Origin: Halomonas sp. CUBES01
Lineage (GTDB): Bacteria > Pseudomonadota > Gammaproteobacteria > Pseudomonadales > Halomonadaceae
Direction: 5' to 3'
NCBI RefSeq assembly: GCF_020991005.1
Contig: NZ_JAJLLW010000001.1
Location: 372,001 to 436,000, forward strand
DNA: 64,000 nucleotides
Shown: positions 17,052-24,604 of the stretch, one piece after another
Layout of the letters: each line of letters begins with the position of its first letter
Position numbering within the stretch: position 1 is the stretch's first letter
Notes under the pieces: model-generated
What the model saw: only the letters and a program-made list of their open reading frames with translations
What the model was told of the DNA's origin: nothing
Databases searched by the model: none
Made by a program: the position numbers and the translations under genes

Positions 17052-18014
17052 ATGACCAAGGTGCGTCCTTCACGGCTGCAGAACTTCCCCATTTCCTGGT
17101 TTGCCACTGTGATGGGAATGACTGGGTTCACCATTGCGTGGCACCGGGCGGAGGGCTTGCTGGGTCTTTCCGTAAAGTTCAGCCCGGTATTACTTGGCCT
17201 GACGGTCGTCACATTTGTTGTTTTGCTGGTGCTCTATCTGATCAAGGCGTTGAGATATCCCGGTCAGGTTAAAGCTGAATTTTCTCATCCGATAAAAGTT
17301 AACTTTTTTCCCGCTATATCCATTGGTCTGATTTTATTGAGCATCGCGCTTTTGCCACATAGCAATACCGTGTCTTTCACGTTGTGGAGCGTTGGCGTGG
17401 TCCTTCACCTGGGCTTCACGCTTTATGTTCTCTCTGCTTGGTTGCACCAGACCCACTTTGAAGTTACTCACATCAATCCGGCCTGGTTTATCCCTATCGT
17501 GGGCAACATTCTTGTACCCATTGCAGGTGCGCAGCATGCCTCGATGGAAATCTCCTGGTTTTTCTTCAGCATCGGGTTGGTTTTCTGGGTGGTGCTGCTG
17601 ACCATCATTTTCTATCGAATGTTCTTTCACCAGCCCTTGCCGTCCAAGCTTTTGCCTACATTGTTCATCCTGATAGCACCGCCGGCCGTTGGATCCGTTT
17701 CATGGTTTCAACTGGTGGGTGAAATCAATGCCTTTGGTCGCATTCTCTATTACTTTGCTCTGTTCATGACGCTGATGTTACTGAGCCAGACAGGACGGTT
17801 TCTTAAGCTGGCATTCTTCCTGTCTTGGTGGGCGTATTCGTTCCCGATGGCGGCGATTACCATCGCTAGCTTTTTAATGTATGAGCAGTTGCAGCTTCCG
17901 TTCTTCAAGGGCCTGAGCGTGGGGCTTCTGGGACTATTGACGATTTTGATCGGCATTCTGGTTATCAGGACGGCCCAAGCTGTAAAGGCACGGGCGATCT
18001 GTGTTCAGGATTAA
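17052..18014 (+). CDS. SLAC1/TehA family anion channel (tellurite-resistance/dicarboxylate transporter type)
   Basis: A 320-residue protein with ten predicted membrane helices. The NFPISWFATVMGMTGFTIAW start and HINPAWFIPIVGNILVPIAGA segment are typical of the TehA/SLAC1 family, trimeric anion channels. Members pass chloride, nitrate, sulfite or tellurite-related anions; fungal SSU1 exports sulfite. The ATG at 17052 is preferred because AGAGGAGATG lies upstream; a GTG at 17031 adds only seven residues. Placed in a series with persulfide dioxygenase and SulP genes, a role in sulfite efflux is attractive but unproven. Confidence 0.87.
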   Translation: MTKVRPSRLQNFPISWFATVMGMTGFTIAWHRAEGLLGLSVKFSPVLLGLTVVTFVVLLVLYLIKALRYPGQVKAEFSHPIKVNFFPAISIGLILLSIALLPHSNTVSFTLWSVGVVLHLGFTLYVLSAWLHQTHFEVTHINPAWFIPIVGNILVPIAGAQHASMEISWFFFSIGLVFWVVLLTIIFYRMFFHQPLPSKLLPTLFILIAPPAVGSVSWFQLVGEINAFGRILYYFALFMTLMLLSQTGRFLKLAFFLSWWAYSFPMAAITIASFLMYEQLQLPFFKGLSVGLLGLLTILIGILVIRTAQAVKARAICVQD

Positions 18015-18059
18015 GCCTTAAACTGTCGAAACTTTGACAACTATCGATTAAGGGTTTGT

Positions 18060-19508
18060 ATGCAAGGTGCCACACAGGCTGAAGAACAATCGTTTCTGAT
18101 TATTGGGGGAGGAATAACCGGACTCTCGCTTGCTCTTGAACTCGGTCGCCACAATAAATCCGTGACTCTGGTTGAGGCTGACGAACACTTGGGGGGAAAT
18201 ATACGGTCAGTGACTGAGCAGGGATGGCACATGGAGCTTGGCCCCAATACGCTGATGGCCAAGCCTTCGCTATATCAGCTGATAAATTCACTTAACTTAA
18301 CGGGCAAGGCCATCTTTCCGCCTGAAGCCAGTCGAAAGCGTTACGTCGTCAAGGACAGCAAGCTAATTGCGCTGCCTGATAGCCTTAAATCTGCTTTAAA
18401 AAGTCCGCTTATAGGGTTTGAAGGCTGGCGCCACCTGCTTATGGAACCTTTCCGAAAACCAGCGTCGCATGAAGAAACACTTGCCGCCTTCGTTCGAAGA
18501 CGCCTCGGGCAAAATATTCTCAGTCACTTTGTAGACCCGTTTGTGTCTGGCGTCTATGCAGGTGCGCCAGAACGCCTGTCAGCGAAAGCTGCTTTCCCAC
18601 GCCTTTATTACCTGGAGCAAACACACGGATCATTGCTGCGCGGTGGAACAGCTCAAATACGCTACAGGAAAAAAAGGCGTGCCAAAGATCATGAGGCTGG
18701 TTTCCCTGAGGAGTGGCGTGGCAAGCTTGTTAGCTTCCCTGAAGGGTTGTCTACCTTGACTAATGGCATCAGACATGAGCTGGAGCGGCTGCCCAACGTT
18801 CGCCTCGTGACCGGAAGCCGAGTGGAAAAGATCAGTCGCGAGAATCTCACATGGCATGCCGTCGATCAGAAGGGACAGGCTTTTGTCGCCCATAAGCTAA
18901 TACTGACAACACCAGCACACGTCAGTGGATCGTTCCTGAGCAACATAAATGCTGAACTTCAGTCAGAGTTGGAAAGCATTGTCTATCCACCGCTTGCCGC
19001 CGTCGTACTGGGTTATCCCGAACGGGCCGTTAAACATCCGCTGGATGGCTTCGGCATGCTTATTCCCAGCAAAGAAAACAAGCAAACTCTTGGCGTCCTA
19101 TTCTCTTCCACTCTTTTTCCGCAACGCGCGCCCAAAGGTCACGTGCTTTTTACTTGTTTTATAGGTGGTCGTAGAAACCCGGCGGTTAACGACCAGTCAG
19201 ACGAACAGCTAGTGAACACCGTCAGCTCAGACATCAGCCAGCTGCTCGATATCGACGCACAGCCGGTCTTTACGAAAGTTGCTCGGTGGTCGCAGGCGAT
19301 TCCGCAGTACGATATTGAGCATTTAGCGCGGATAGCTAAAATCGATAAAATTGCGCAGGCATATGCAGGTCTTCATTTGATAGGGAACTGGCGTGATGGC
19401 ATTAGTGTAGGAGACTGTATTGATAATGGTCATGTCATGGCACAGACATTACTGGGCACTGAGACGCACGCCAGCACTGGTGCTTCGCCGTCATCCAATG
19501 AAAGATGA
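18060..19508 (+). CDS. hemY: Oxygen-dependent protoporphyrinogen oxidase
   Basis: A 482-residue FAD enzyme. FLIIGGGITGLSLALELGRHN is the flavin fold, VEADEHLGGNIRS the following ribose contact, and HMELGPNTLMA and FVDPFVSGVYAGAPERLSAKAAFPRLY are characteristic of HemY-type protoporphyrinogen oxidase. It oxidises protoporphyrinogen IX to protoporphyrin IX at the membrane, the penultimate step of heme synthesis. Many gammaproteobacteria use HemG or HemJ instead, so a stand-alone HemY near insertion-sequence scars may be an acquired or duplicate copy (inference). It starts 45 bases after the SLAC1 gene. A hairpin lies downstream at 19591-19617. Confidence 0.85.
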   Translation: MQGATQAEEQSFLIIGGGITGLSLALELGRHNKSVTLVEADEHLGGNIRSVTEQGWHMELGPNTLMAKPSLYQLINSLNLTGKAIFPPEASRKRYVVKDSKLIALPDSLKSALKSPLIGFEGWRHLLMEPFRKPASHEETLAAFVRRRLGQNILSHFVDPFVSGVYAGAPERLSAKAAFPRLYYLEQTHGSLLRGGTAQIRYRKKRRAKDHEAGFPEEWRGKLVSFPEGLSTLTNGIRHELERLPNVRLVTGSRVEKISRENLTWHAVDQKGQAFVAHKLILTTPAHVSGSFLSNINAELQSELESIVYPPLAAVVLGYPERAVKHPLDGFGMLIPSKENKQTLGVLFSSTLFPQRAPKGHVLFTCFIGGRRNPAVNDQSDEQLVNTVSSDISQLLDIDAQPVFTKVARWSQAIPQYDIEHLARIAKIDKIAQAYAGLHLIGNWRDGISVGDCIDNGHVMAQTLLGTETHASTGASPSSNER

Positions 19509-19590
19509 CCCGCAATCAGGATCTGCATCACAAGCTCGGCGGCTAGCGGCATCCCTGGGGTGTCTGGCGTTTACTGCCCGAAGTTAAACT

Positions 19591-19617
19591 ACCCCGGTAA
19601 AGCGTTATTACCGGGGT
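19591..19617. terminator. Hairpin downstream of hemY
   Basis: ACCCCGGTAA (19591-19600) pairs perfectly with TTACCGGGGT (19608-19617) around a seven-base loop. It lies between hemY and the convergent permease/thioredoxin remnants. There is no long T-run, so termination is likely but not certain. Confidence 0.55.
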
Positions 19618-19631
19618 GTTGATCTGCCTGA

Positions 19632-19706
19632 ATTAATTCTTTAGCAGGGTCTCGATCTTCTCGTGATTTGGAACGCTACCACTGTGCACAAGCTTGCCGT
19701 CGATAA
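19632..19706 (-). pseudogene. C-terminal fragment of a small thioredoxin-like protein
   Basis: Reading the minus strand from 19706 gives ALIDGKLVHSGSVPNHEKIE and then TLLKN and a stop. This is the C-terminal end of the mini-thioredoxin (TM0996/MTH895 type) commonly encoded next to YraQ-type permeases. No N-terminal half with the CxxC active site remains, and a stop codon of the upstream permease frame directly precedes it. It appears to be the far side of an internal deletion. Confidence 0.7.
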
Positions 19707-19710
19707 GTGC

Positions 19711-20403
19711 TTATTCAAAATTAATCGCGTGATTAGCTCCGTAGCCACTGAGTAGCCGATAGACCTCCTTCCAGATCCGTCCGACGATCTCTTTGAGCTC
19801 GTCGCGCGCAAAGACATGACGGTCTTTCATCGTCAGCGTTTTCGCATCAGGGGGCGATTCATCGTTATGGGGATTCTCAGCAGCTTGCTGGTAGGCCTTT
19901 GCAGCAAAGTCCTTGAGCCAGCATTCTCCCTTCAATATATCCAAGATCATGCCACCACCGATCCCCACTGCCATGCCAATAACGACATAAACCAGGGTGA
20001 ACTCCCAGCCCAATAGGCCCCACAGCATGATGATCGCCACCTCGTTGATGATTGGCGAGGTGAACAGGAAAGCCATGGTGATGCCCAGGGGGATCCCGGC
20101 GCTGGTAAACCCCAGAAATAGCGGAATACTGGAGCAGGAGCAGAAGGGTGTTATGGCGCCGAAACCGGCACCAAGTCCATAACCCACGAATCGGTTCTTT
20201 TGCTGTATGTAGTGACGAATCCGTTCGAGATCCAGCGAGGCACGTGCCAGCGCGATGATATAGATCATCACCACTAGCAACGCGAAAATCTTGGTAGTGT
20301 CCTCGACAAAGAAGTGCAGCGAGGTGCCTAGTTTGCTCTCAGGATTCAGACCGGCAAGGCCGTAGATGAGCCAGTCGGCCAACCAAGTAAAGACCTCAAG
20401 CAT
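19711..20403 (-). pseudogene. YraQ/ArsP-like (DUF318) permease, C-terminally truncated
   Basis: The 230 residues match the first part of the permease family: GAGFGAITPFCSCSSIPLFLGFTSAGIPLG is the hallmark Cys-containing helix, then FTSPIINEVAI. About five membrane helices are present. Family members are normally well over 300 residues with a second half of helices after the linker that here reads DELKEIVGRIWKEVYRLL. The frame then runs into SGYGANHAINFE and a stop, immediately followed by a thioredoxin-like tail. A deletion therefore removed the permease C-terminal half and the front of the thioredoxin gene. It may still be translated but is unlikely to be a complete transporter. Confidence 0.75.
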
Positions 20404-20815
20404 AATCAGCGTCTCTCTGTTTAATAGGAGTTGTCACACAAGAAGACGCAGCAGCAGGCAAAAGGATGCAGTCTGGCTATAAATTTTTTCCTATTCGTCT
20501 TGAGCACGATGACAACAGAGGTGTCCCTGCTCATCGAAGACGATGCCACATTGCGCAATCAGCCGCTGACGCAGGCGCTGCCGGTCGATTAATTGATGTG
20601 TAAATGGTCATGCTTTCGGAGAAGCGAGTCGGCAAGAAGTTTACCTATTCAAAAGTGCCTGGGTGTAAGCATGCTGAGGCACATCGTCGGCTATATCTTT
20701 TTAAATTCCGTGTCTAAAAAGTGTTAAATGGATTGCGTTTATTTCTTCGGCGATGAACCTTCTTTTGGATATTTAAAAGGAAACTGTCACCAATGAGGTG
20801 TTATATAAATTTATC
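20404..20815. other. Gap with a possible decayed minus-strand gene tail
   Basis: No intact gene is seen. On the minus strand 20598-20491 is an open stretch reading HQLIDRQRLRQRLIAQC and onward to HLCCHRAQDE with a stop; it has no start codon because a stop precedes it. It may be the tail of a regulator once paired with the permease, but I cannot name the family. The part next to the ZIP gene is A/T-rich without recognisable signals. Confidence 0.35.
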
Positions 20816-21559
20816 TCAATGTATTCCGTGCTGAAATGCATACATGGCAAAAAACGCTAATGCTACTGTAGTGGCAGCAGCATTCGGGGAAGCAGATTTA
20901 AATGCGTCGGGTATAAGTTCAGCAAATACCATCCATATCATGGCTCCCGCAGCCAACCCAAGTCCGATTGGTAAAAAAGGCGCGAACCAAGTGACGAACA
21001 TGAATGCTGGAACTGCCATTAATGGCTGGGGCAGGCTGGTAAAAATACTCCACCCTCCTGCTTTCCAGACTGACATTCCTCGTGGGATCAGTACCAAGCT
21101 GATAGCAAGTCCCTCAGGAATGTTGTGAATAGCGATAGCCGCGCTAATGAATATGCCAAGTGACTCTCCACCTCCATACGAGACGCCTACTCCCACTCCT
21201 TCGGCAAAAGAGTGGATAGTCATTATGCCCAAGATGAGCAATGCCTTGCGTGCACTAGCACCATTTAGTTCACTCACACTCGGTGCGCCGCGTCGTTCAA
21301 TTAATTTGTCGGATATGACGACCAGCAGTAAGCCTAAACCCATACCTAGCAACGTCAGCCAAGGGGCGTCTCGACTCCCTTCACCAACCAGGCTATGGCT
21401 GGCGGCCAGCATTAACCCTGCGGCTACCGCATTAAATATACTTAGCAAAAAAGGGCTAAAATTCTTTACAAAAAGAAACGGCAGTGCACCCAATCCGGTC
21501 GCAATAGCCGTAATCATCGCAGCCCAAAATACAACCCAAAGTGTAATTTCGATTGACAT
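20816..21559 (-). CDS. ZIP family divalent metal transporter
   Basis: A 247-residue, eight-helix inner-membrane protein. Helix IV carries HSFAEGVGVG (His116, Glu120) and helix V HNIPEGLA (His145, Asn146, Pro148, Glu149), the paired metal-binding motifs of ZIP transporters such as ZupT. It imports zinc, iron or manganese into the cytosol. A GGAG site precedes the ATG. It stands alone, upstream (on its own strand) of the truncated permease. Nearby Dps suggests a metal and oxidative-stress theme, but no operon is evident. Confidence 0.9.
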   Translation of the reverse strand: MSIEITLWVVFWAAMITAIATGLGALPFLFVKNFSPFLLSIFNAVAAGLMLAASHSLVGEGSRDAPWLTLLGMGLGLLLVVISDKLIERRGAPSVSELNGASARKALLILGIMTIHSFAEGVGVGVSYGGGESLGIFISAAIAIHNIPEGLAISLVLIPRGMSVWKAGGWSIFTSLPQPLMAVPAFMFVTWFAPFLPIGLGLAAGAMIWMVFAELIPDAFKSASPNAAATTVALAFFAMYAFQHGIH

Positions 21560-21820
21560 TTTTTCTCCACGAAGACGGTTTTGCAGTAAGCAATCATATC
21601 GAGATAAGGATGGCTCATTAGTCGCTTGCTATTTATGCTTTAATAGTAATTTGTGAGTGAAGCTTTCTGAGTGGGCTAGTTGTTCCTAAAATTGAAATAT
21701 AAGGCGGTAGGTGTAAGTCTGGCAGGAACTGATGGGTTGTTAATAGTGGTGCCGGCTTTTTTGAGTTTTTGATTTAGATAAAAAATAGATGGTTTTACGA
21801 TTTTGCCACTCTCAGACGTC

Positions 21821-21852
21821 AGCAACACCAAACCTCCAGGTCTGGCGTTGCT
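21821..21852 (-). terminator. Terminator downstream of dps
   Basis: AGCAACACCAAACCT (21821-21835) pairs with AGGTCTGGCGTTGCT (21838-21852) allowing G-U pairs, forming a 15-base stem with almost no loop in this register. It lies 25 bases beyond the dps stop on the minus strand; the T-rich tract expected further downstream is weak. Confidence 0.55.
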
Positions 21853-21877
21853 GTAATCAGGTCGCTATTCACCTGAA

Positions 21878-22351
21878 TCAATCCAGATAGGAAGTGAGCA
21901 TCCACACGGTTTTTTCCTGTTCGCGAATATAGTCTCCTACCTGAGCAGCAGTACCTTCATCGCCAGCATTCGACGCTAGTGATAAGATTTCACGCTGTAA
22001 TTCAATTAGCGCCTGGTAGCCCTGGAGTATTCCTCGCACGCAGGCCTCGCCGTCTTGTACGTCTTTATCTTCTTGTATCTTGGCGACATCGATGTAGTTG
22101 CTATAAGCATGAATCGGATAATGACCAAGGGTAAGAATACGTTCGGCAACCTCATCAACCTTCGCCAGCAAGTCTGTATAGAACTCCTCGAACTTCTCGT
22201 GAAGCTGGAAAAATTGACGACCTTTGATATTCCAGTGGTATCCACGCACATTCATGTAGAAGACTTGATAGTTGGCAAGTAGCTCATTGAGCTTTTGAGC
22301 CAGTTCGCTAGCACTCACCTCGTTCAATCCAATATGATTTGTATTGCTCAT
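21878..22351 (-). CDS. dps: Dps/ferritin-like DNA-protecting protein
   Basis: A 157-residue four-helix-bundle protein. The inter-subunit ferroxidase ligands are all visible: His39 (YHWNIKG), His51 and Glu55 (LHEKFEEFY), Asp66 and Glu70 (KVDEVAERI). Dps dodecamers bind ferrous iron, oxidise it with hydrogen peroxide and protect DNA during starvation and oxidative stress. An AGGAGA site precedes the ATG. It is followed by a hairpin terminator and preceded by a DUF2892 gene 74 bases away on the same strand. Confidence 0.94.
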   Translation of the reverse strand: MSNTNHIGLNEVSASELAQKLNELLANYQVFYMNVRGYHWNIKGRQFFQLHEKFEEFYTDLLAKVDEVAERILTLGHYPIHAYSNYIDVAKIQEDKDVQDGEACVRGILQGYQALIELQREILSLASNAGDEGTAAQVGDYIREQEKTVWMLTSYLD

Positions 22352-22425
22352 GCGACTATCTCCTATATCTTAACGTAAATGTCAGTGTTGGTCGGCTCTC
22401 TGGTTGTGCTGTTGGTTCACGCTGG

Positions 22426-22617
22426 TTATTTTTTTAGCTTGCATGTATTAATGCCAATCAGCTTGTAGGCCGGGCAGAAGTTAAAGAGGCCCGTGGCTAG
22501 TGGCAAAATGCCAATCCAACCCCAAACGCCGACAGTGCCTAAAATGGCTAATAAAATCAGCGTTAACCCCACCAGGATGCGTAATATCTTATCAATATTA
22601 CCTACATTGCTTTTCAT
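22426..22617 (-). CDS. DUF2892 (YgaP-like) small membrane protein
   Basis: A 63-residue protein with the DUF2892 pattern: NVGNIDKILRILVGL, a Gly-rich membrane helix (GVWGWIGILPLATGLF) and the tail FCPAYKLIGINTCK with two cysteines. It is a two-helix membrane protein of the kind fused to rhodanese domains in YgaP. A rhodanese gene lies two genes upstream on the same strand, consistent with a shared sulfur-transfer role. AAAGGG precedes the ATG. Confidence 0.88.
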   Translation of the reverse strand: MKSNVGNIDKILRILVGLTLILLAILGTVGVWGWIGILPLATGLFNFCPAYKLIGINTCKLKK

Positions 22618-22646
22618 TTTTGAACCCTTTAGGTTATCTAAAATTT

Positions 22647-23126
22647 TCAGAAGCTATAAACAGGAATCGCTGGATCGGTCATCATCTGTGCAATAGCTTC
22701 GGGCGTCGCTACCCCCACACCATCTAGAAGATCTTCCTTATCATATTCGCTATTGGGCAAGTAGATAGCACAAACATCTACATTGGCCCCTTTTTCTTGA
22801 AGCATGCTGAGGATCGCTTCGGGTTTGACCCGACCCGCTGGATTGCTAGGTGGTGTATTGATGGCCTCGGCGCTTTCATAACCCTCGACCGCTAGATCCC
22901 CAGAGGCGTCACAGAGCAGGATATGCACGCGGGTGCCCTGCTGCTGCATGGCATTGGACAAAATCATGGCCATGCCTTGGGTCTGCAGCGATCCGTTGGT
23001 AAGTATCACTAACGCCTGGTCTGCTTGCTTCTCAACTTCATGCTCGTCACTCATCGCGGAACCCGAGAAAACCAGTGCAGCCAGTGCGGCTGCTAGCACT
23101 GGCGGGATAACGTTCTTGATAACCAT
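22647..23126 (-). CDS. Exported DsrE-like protein
   Basis: A 159-residue protein with a cleavable signal peptide (hydrophobic residues 8-22, likely cut after SGSAMS) and a DsrE/DsrF-like fold suggested by ALVILTNGSLQTQGMAMILS and VHILLCDASGDLA. Two cysteines occur in the mature part (ILLCDASGD and VDVCAIYLPNS). DsrE proteins carry persulfide sulfur; an exported form beside an exported rhodanese suggests periplasmic sulfur transfer. GAGGTGATC precedes the ATG. It is 30 bases upstream of the DUF2892 gene and 73 bases after the rhodanese gene, likely one operon. Confidence 0.78.
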   Translation of the reverse strand: MVIKNVIPPVLAAALAALVFSGSAMSDEHEVEKQADQALVILTNGSLQTQGMAMILSNAMQQQGTRVHILLCDASGDLAVEGYESAEAINTPPSNPAGRVKPEAILSMLQEKGANVDVCAIYLPNSEYDKEDLLDGVGVATPEAIAQMMTDPAIPVYSF

Positions 23127-23199
23127 ACGATCACCTCATTGGGCTTCATGATGTCTAAAGCCAAGCTGAACGCGCCTGACCATCCGTTTTTTGTGTCAT

Positions 23200-23790
23200 T
23201 CAATCATCGTGTTGCCAAACAACGTCCGGGTTTACCTCATAACTCCATGGCAGGTCAGAGTTGCGCCAACCATTAAGACCCCTTACGCCCTGAGAAGCGC
23301 CATCCCTCAGCTTTTCACCCTCGAAGCCGTCAGTCATGGAATAAACATCGCTATACCCCATCTCGGCAATCACATCAGCAGCGGGAGCGCTGCGAGTAGC
23401 GCCTGAGCGGCACATCACAATGATGGGATCGCTCTTGTCTACGCCAAGCGCCTCTATTTCAGCTCTTACTTGCTCTTCAAAATCAGGATTTCTGACCACG
23501 GGCCATGTTTTCGCCTCTTCATCAAATTGGTCGCGGTCTGATAGCACCCAGGGCACATGGATATCGGTAGGCTCGGCAAAGCCGGTGAACTTAATTTCAA
23601 TTGGATCGCGTACGTCGATTAATACAGCATGATCATTTGCCTGCATTAAGTTATAGGCCTCCGTAGCTGTGACATAGAGCCCCGATTCCGTCTCGCGGTA
23701 GGCCTCAACATCATCGGCCAGCGAAGGCATAGACACTAAAATCATCACGCCTCCCAATGTTGATAATAAGAAAGCTAATGGGCTTTTCAT
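23200..23790 (-). CDS. Periplasmic rhodanese-domain sulfurtransferase
   Basis: A 196-residue protein with an N-terminal signal peptide (MKSPLAFLLSTLGGVMILVS, cut near SLADD). The rhodanese domain follows, with LIDVRDPIEIKFTGF early and the active-site loop VMCRSGATRSAPAAD. The cysteine in CRSGATR would carry persulfide. It ends WQHDD after a single domain. The strong AGAGGAAAAAG site precedes the ATG. It heads a probable operon rhodanese - DsrE-like - DUF2892 on the minus strand. Confidence 0.88.
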   Translation of the reverse strand: MKSPLAFLLSTLGGVMILVSMPSLADDVEAYRETESGLYVTATEAYNLMQANDHAVLIDVRDPIEIKFTGFAEPTDIHVPWVLSDRDQFDEEAKTWPVVRNPDFEEQVRAEIEALGVDKSDPIIVMCRSGATRSAPAADVIAEMGYSDVYSMTDGFEGEKLRDGASQGVRGLNGWRNSDLPWSYEVNPDVVWQHDD

Positions 23791-23940
23791 AACTTTTTCC
23801 TCTAAGGTAATAACATTTTATTTGTTATTCAGCGTAGCTGCTTTTCTGAACGAAGACACGAGGCAATTAGTCGCAGCTTGACCCAAGTCATCTCATGAGC
23901 ATTATCCAACGACAGCAGAGGTTGTTGATTGGTGTAGAGG

Positions 23941-24170
23941 ATGACCCATCAGTGGATCTACGTACTCATAGGGGGCAGCAAGAAACGAGGCAGAACATGA
24001 TGGAAACGGCTCCGGCCACGCTATCAGCGCTAGTTGGCTAAGCGGGCGGTATCGGGCGTTATCCCGCGTCATGCGGGGCGAGCAGCTCTCTGCCAAGGTG
24101 GGAGAAGGGCGCTATATCGGACATTGGGAAGGCGACACGGTGCTAAAAGGCCGCGCAAGGCACTGAACTG
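23941..24170 (+). pseudogene. IS30-family transposase remnant
   Basis: One frame from 23941 reads THQWIYVLIGGSKKRGRT, a stop, WKRLRPRYQR, a stop and LAKRAVSGVIP, matching the pre-catalytic part of IS30 transposases. After a frameshift a second frame gives GEGRYIGHWEGDTVLKG, the first catalytic-Asp region. The rest of the DDE core and both ends are missing. Two stops and a frameshift make it a dead fragment of about 230 bases. Confidence 0.7.
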
Positions 24171-24380
24171 GGGCATACCGCTTCACGTCTGCGTCGGGGT
24201 GCTCAAGAAATCCGTCGCCGTTCCGAGCACTCTTCAATAGTGTTGCGCCTGGAGCTCGAGGCCGTCCGTTTGAACTGATGTTCGATAACGCCGTCGAAAG
24301 AAGTGTGAGACAAGGGCCGGCTTTCGCCGACAAGCTATTACTCCCCGTTCTTGCGGGACGGGGTCTTCGCGGAGCACTTT

Positions 24381-24548
24381 ATGGAATACGAACATGCAGT
24401 TGTGAAATTCGAAGAAGGCGTTGGCACTCTGCTCTGCAACGGCTGCGGCATTACCATCGCTGAGGGTACCGAGCACGAGGACAGGGAACACTACTGCACG
24501 ATGTGCATGAGCGGTAACTGCAAAGCAAAATTCAAGAAAGGAAAGTAA
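24381..24548 (+). CDS. Small zinc-ribbon-like protein
   Basis: A 55-residue protein with CNGCG near residues 20-24 and CTMCMSGNC near 40-48, an arrangement of five cysteines that suggests a zinc-binding knuckle pair, followed by a basic tail (KAKFKKGK). The ATG at 24381 is preferred because GGAG lies six bases upstream; a TTG at 24351 would add residues lacking similarity in style. It stands alone between the IS30 remnant and the AbrB gene. I do not know its function; nucleic-acid or metal binding is possible. Confidence 0.6.
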   Translation: MEYEHAVVKFEEGVGTLLCNGCGITIAEGTEHEDREHYCTMCMSGNCKAKFKKGK

Positions 24549-24604
24549 AAAATGGGTTCTTAGCCGCCGCCTGCATGACCTTGATCCGCCCCTGCGGACA
24601 ATCA

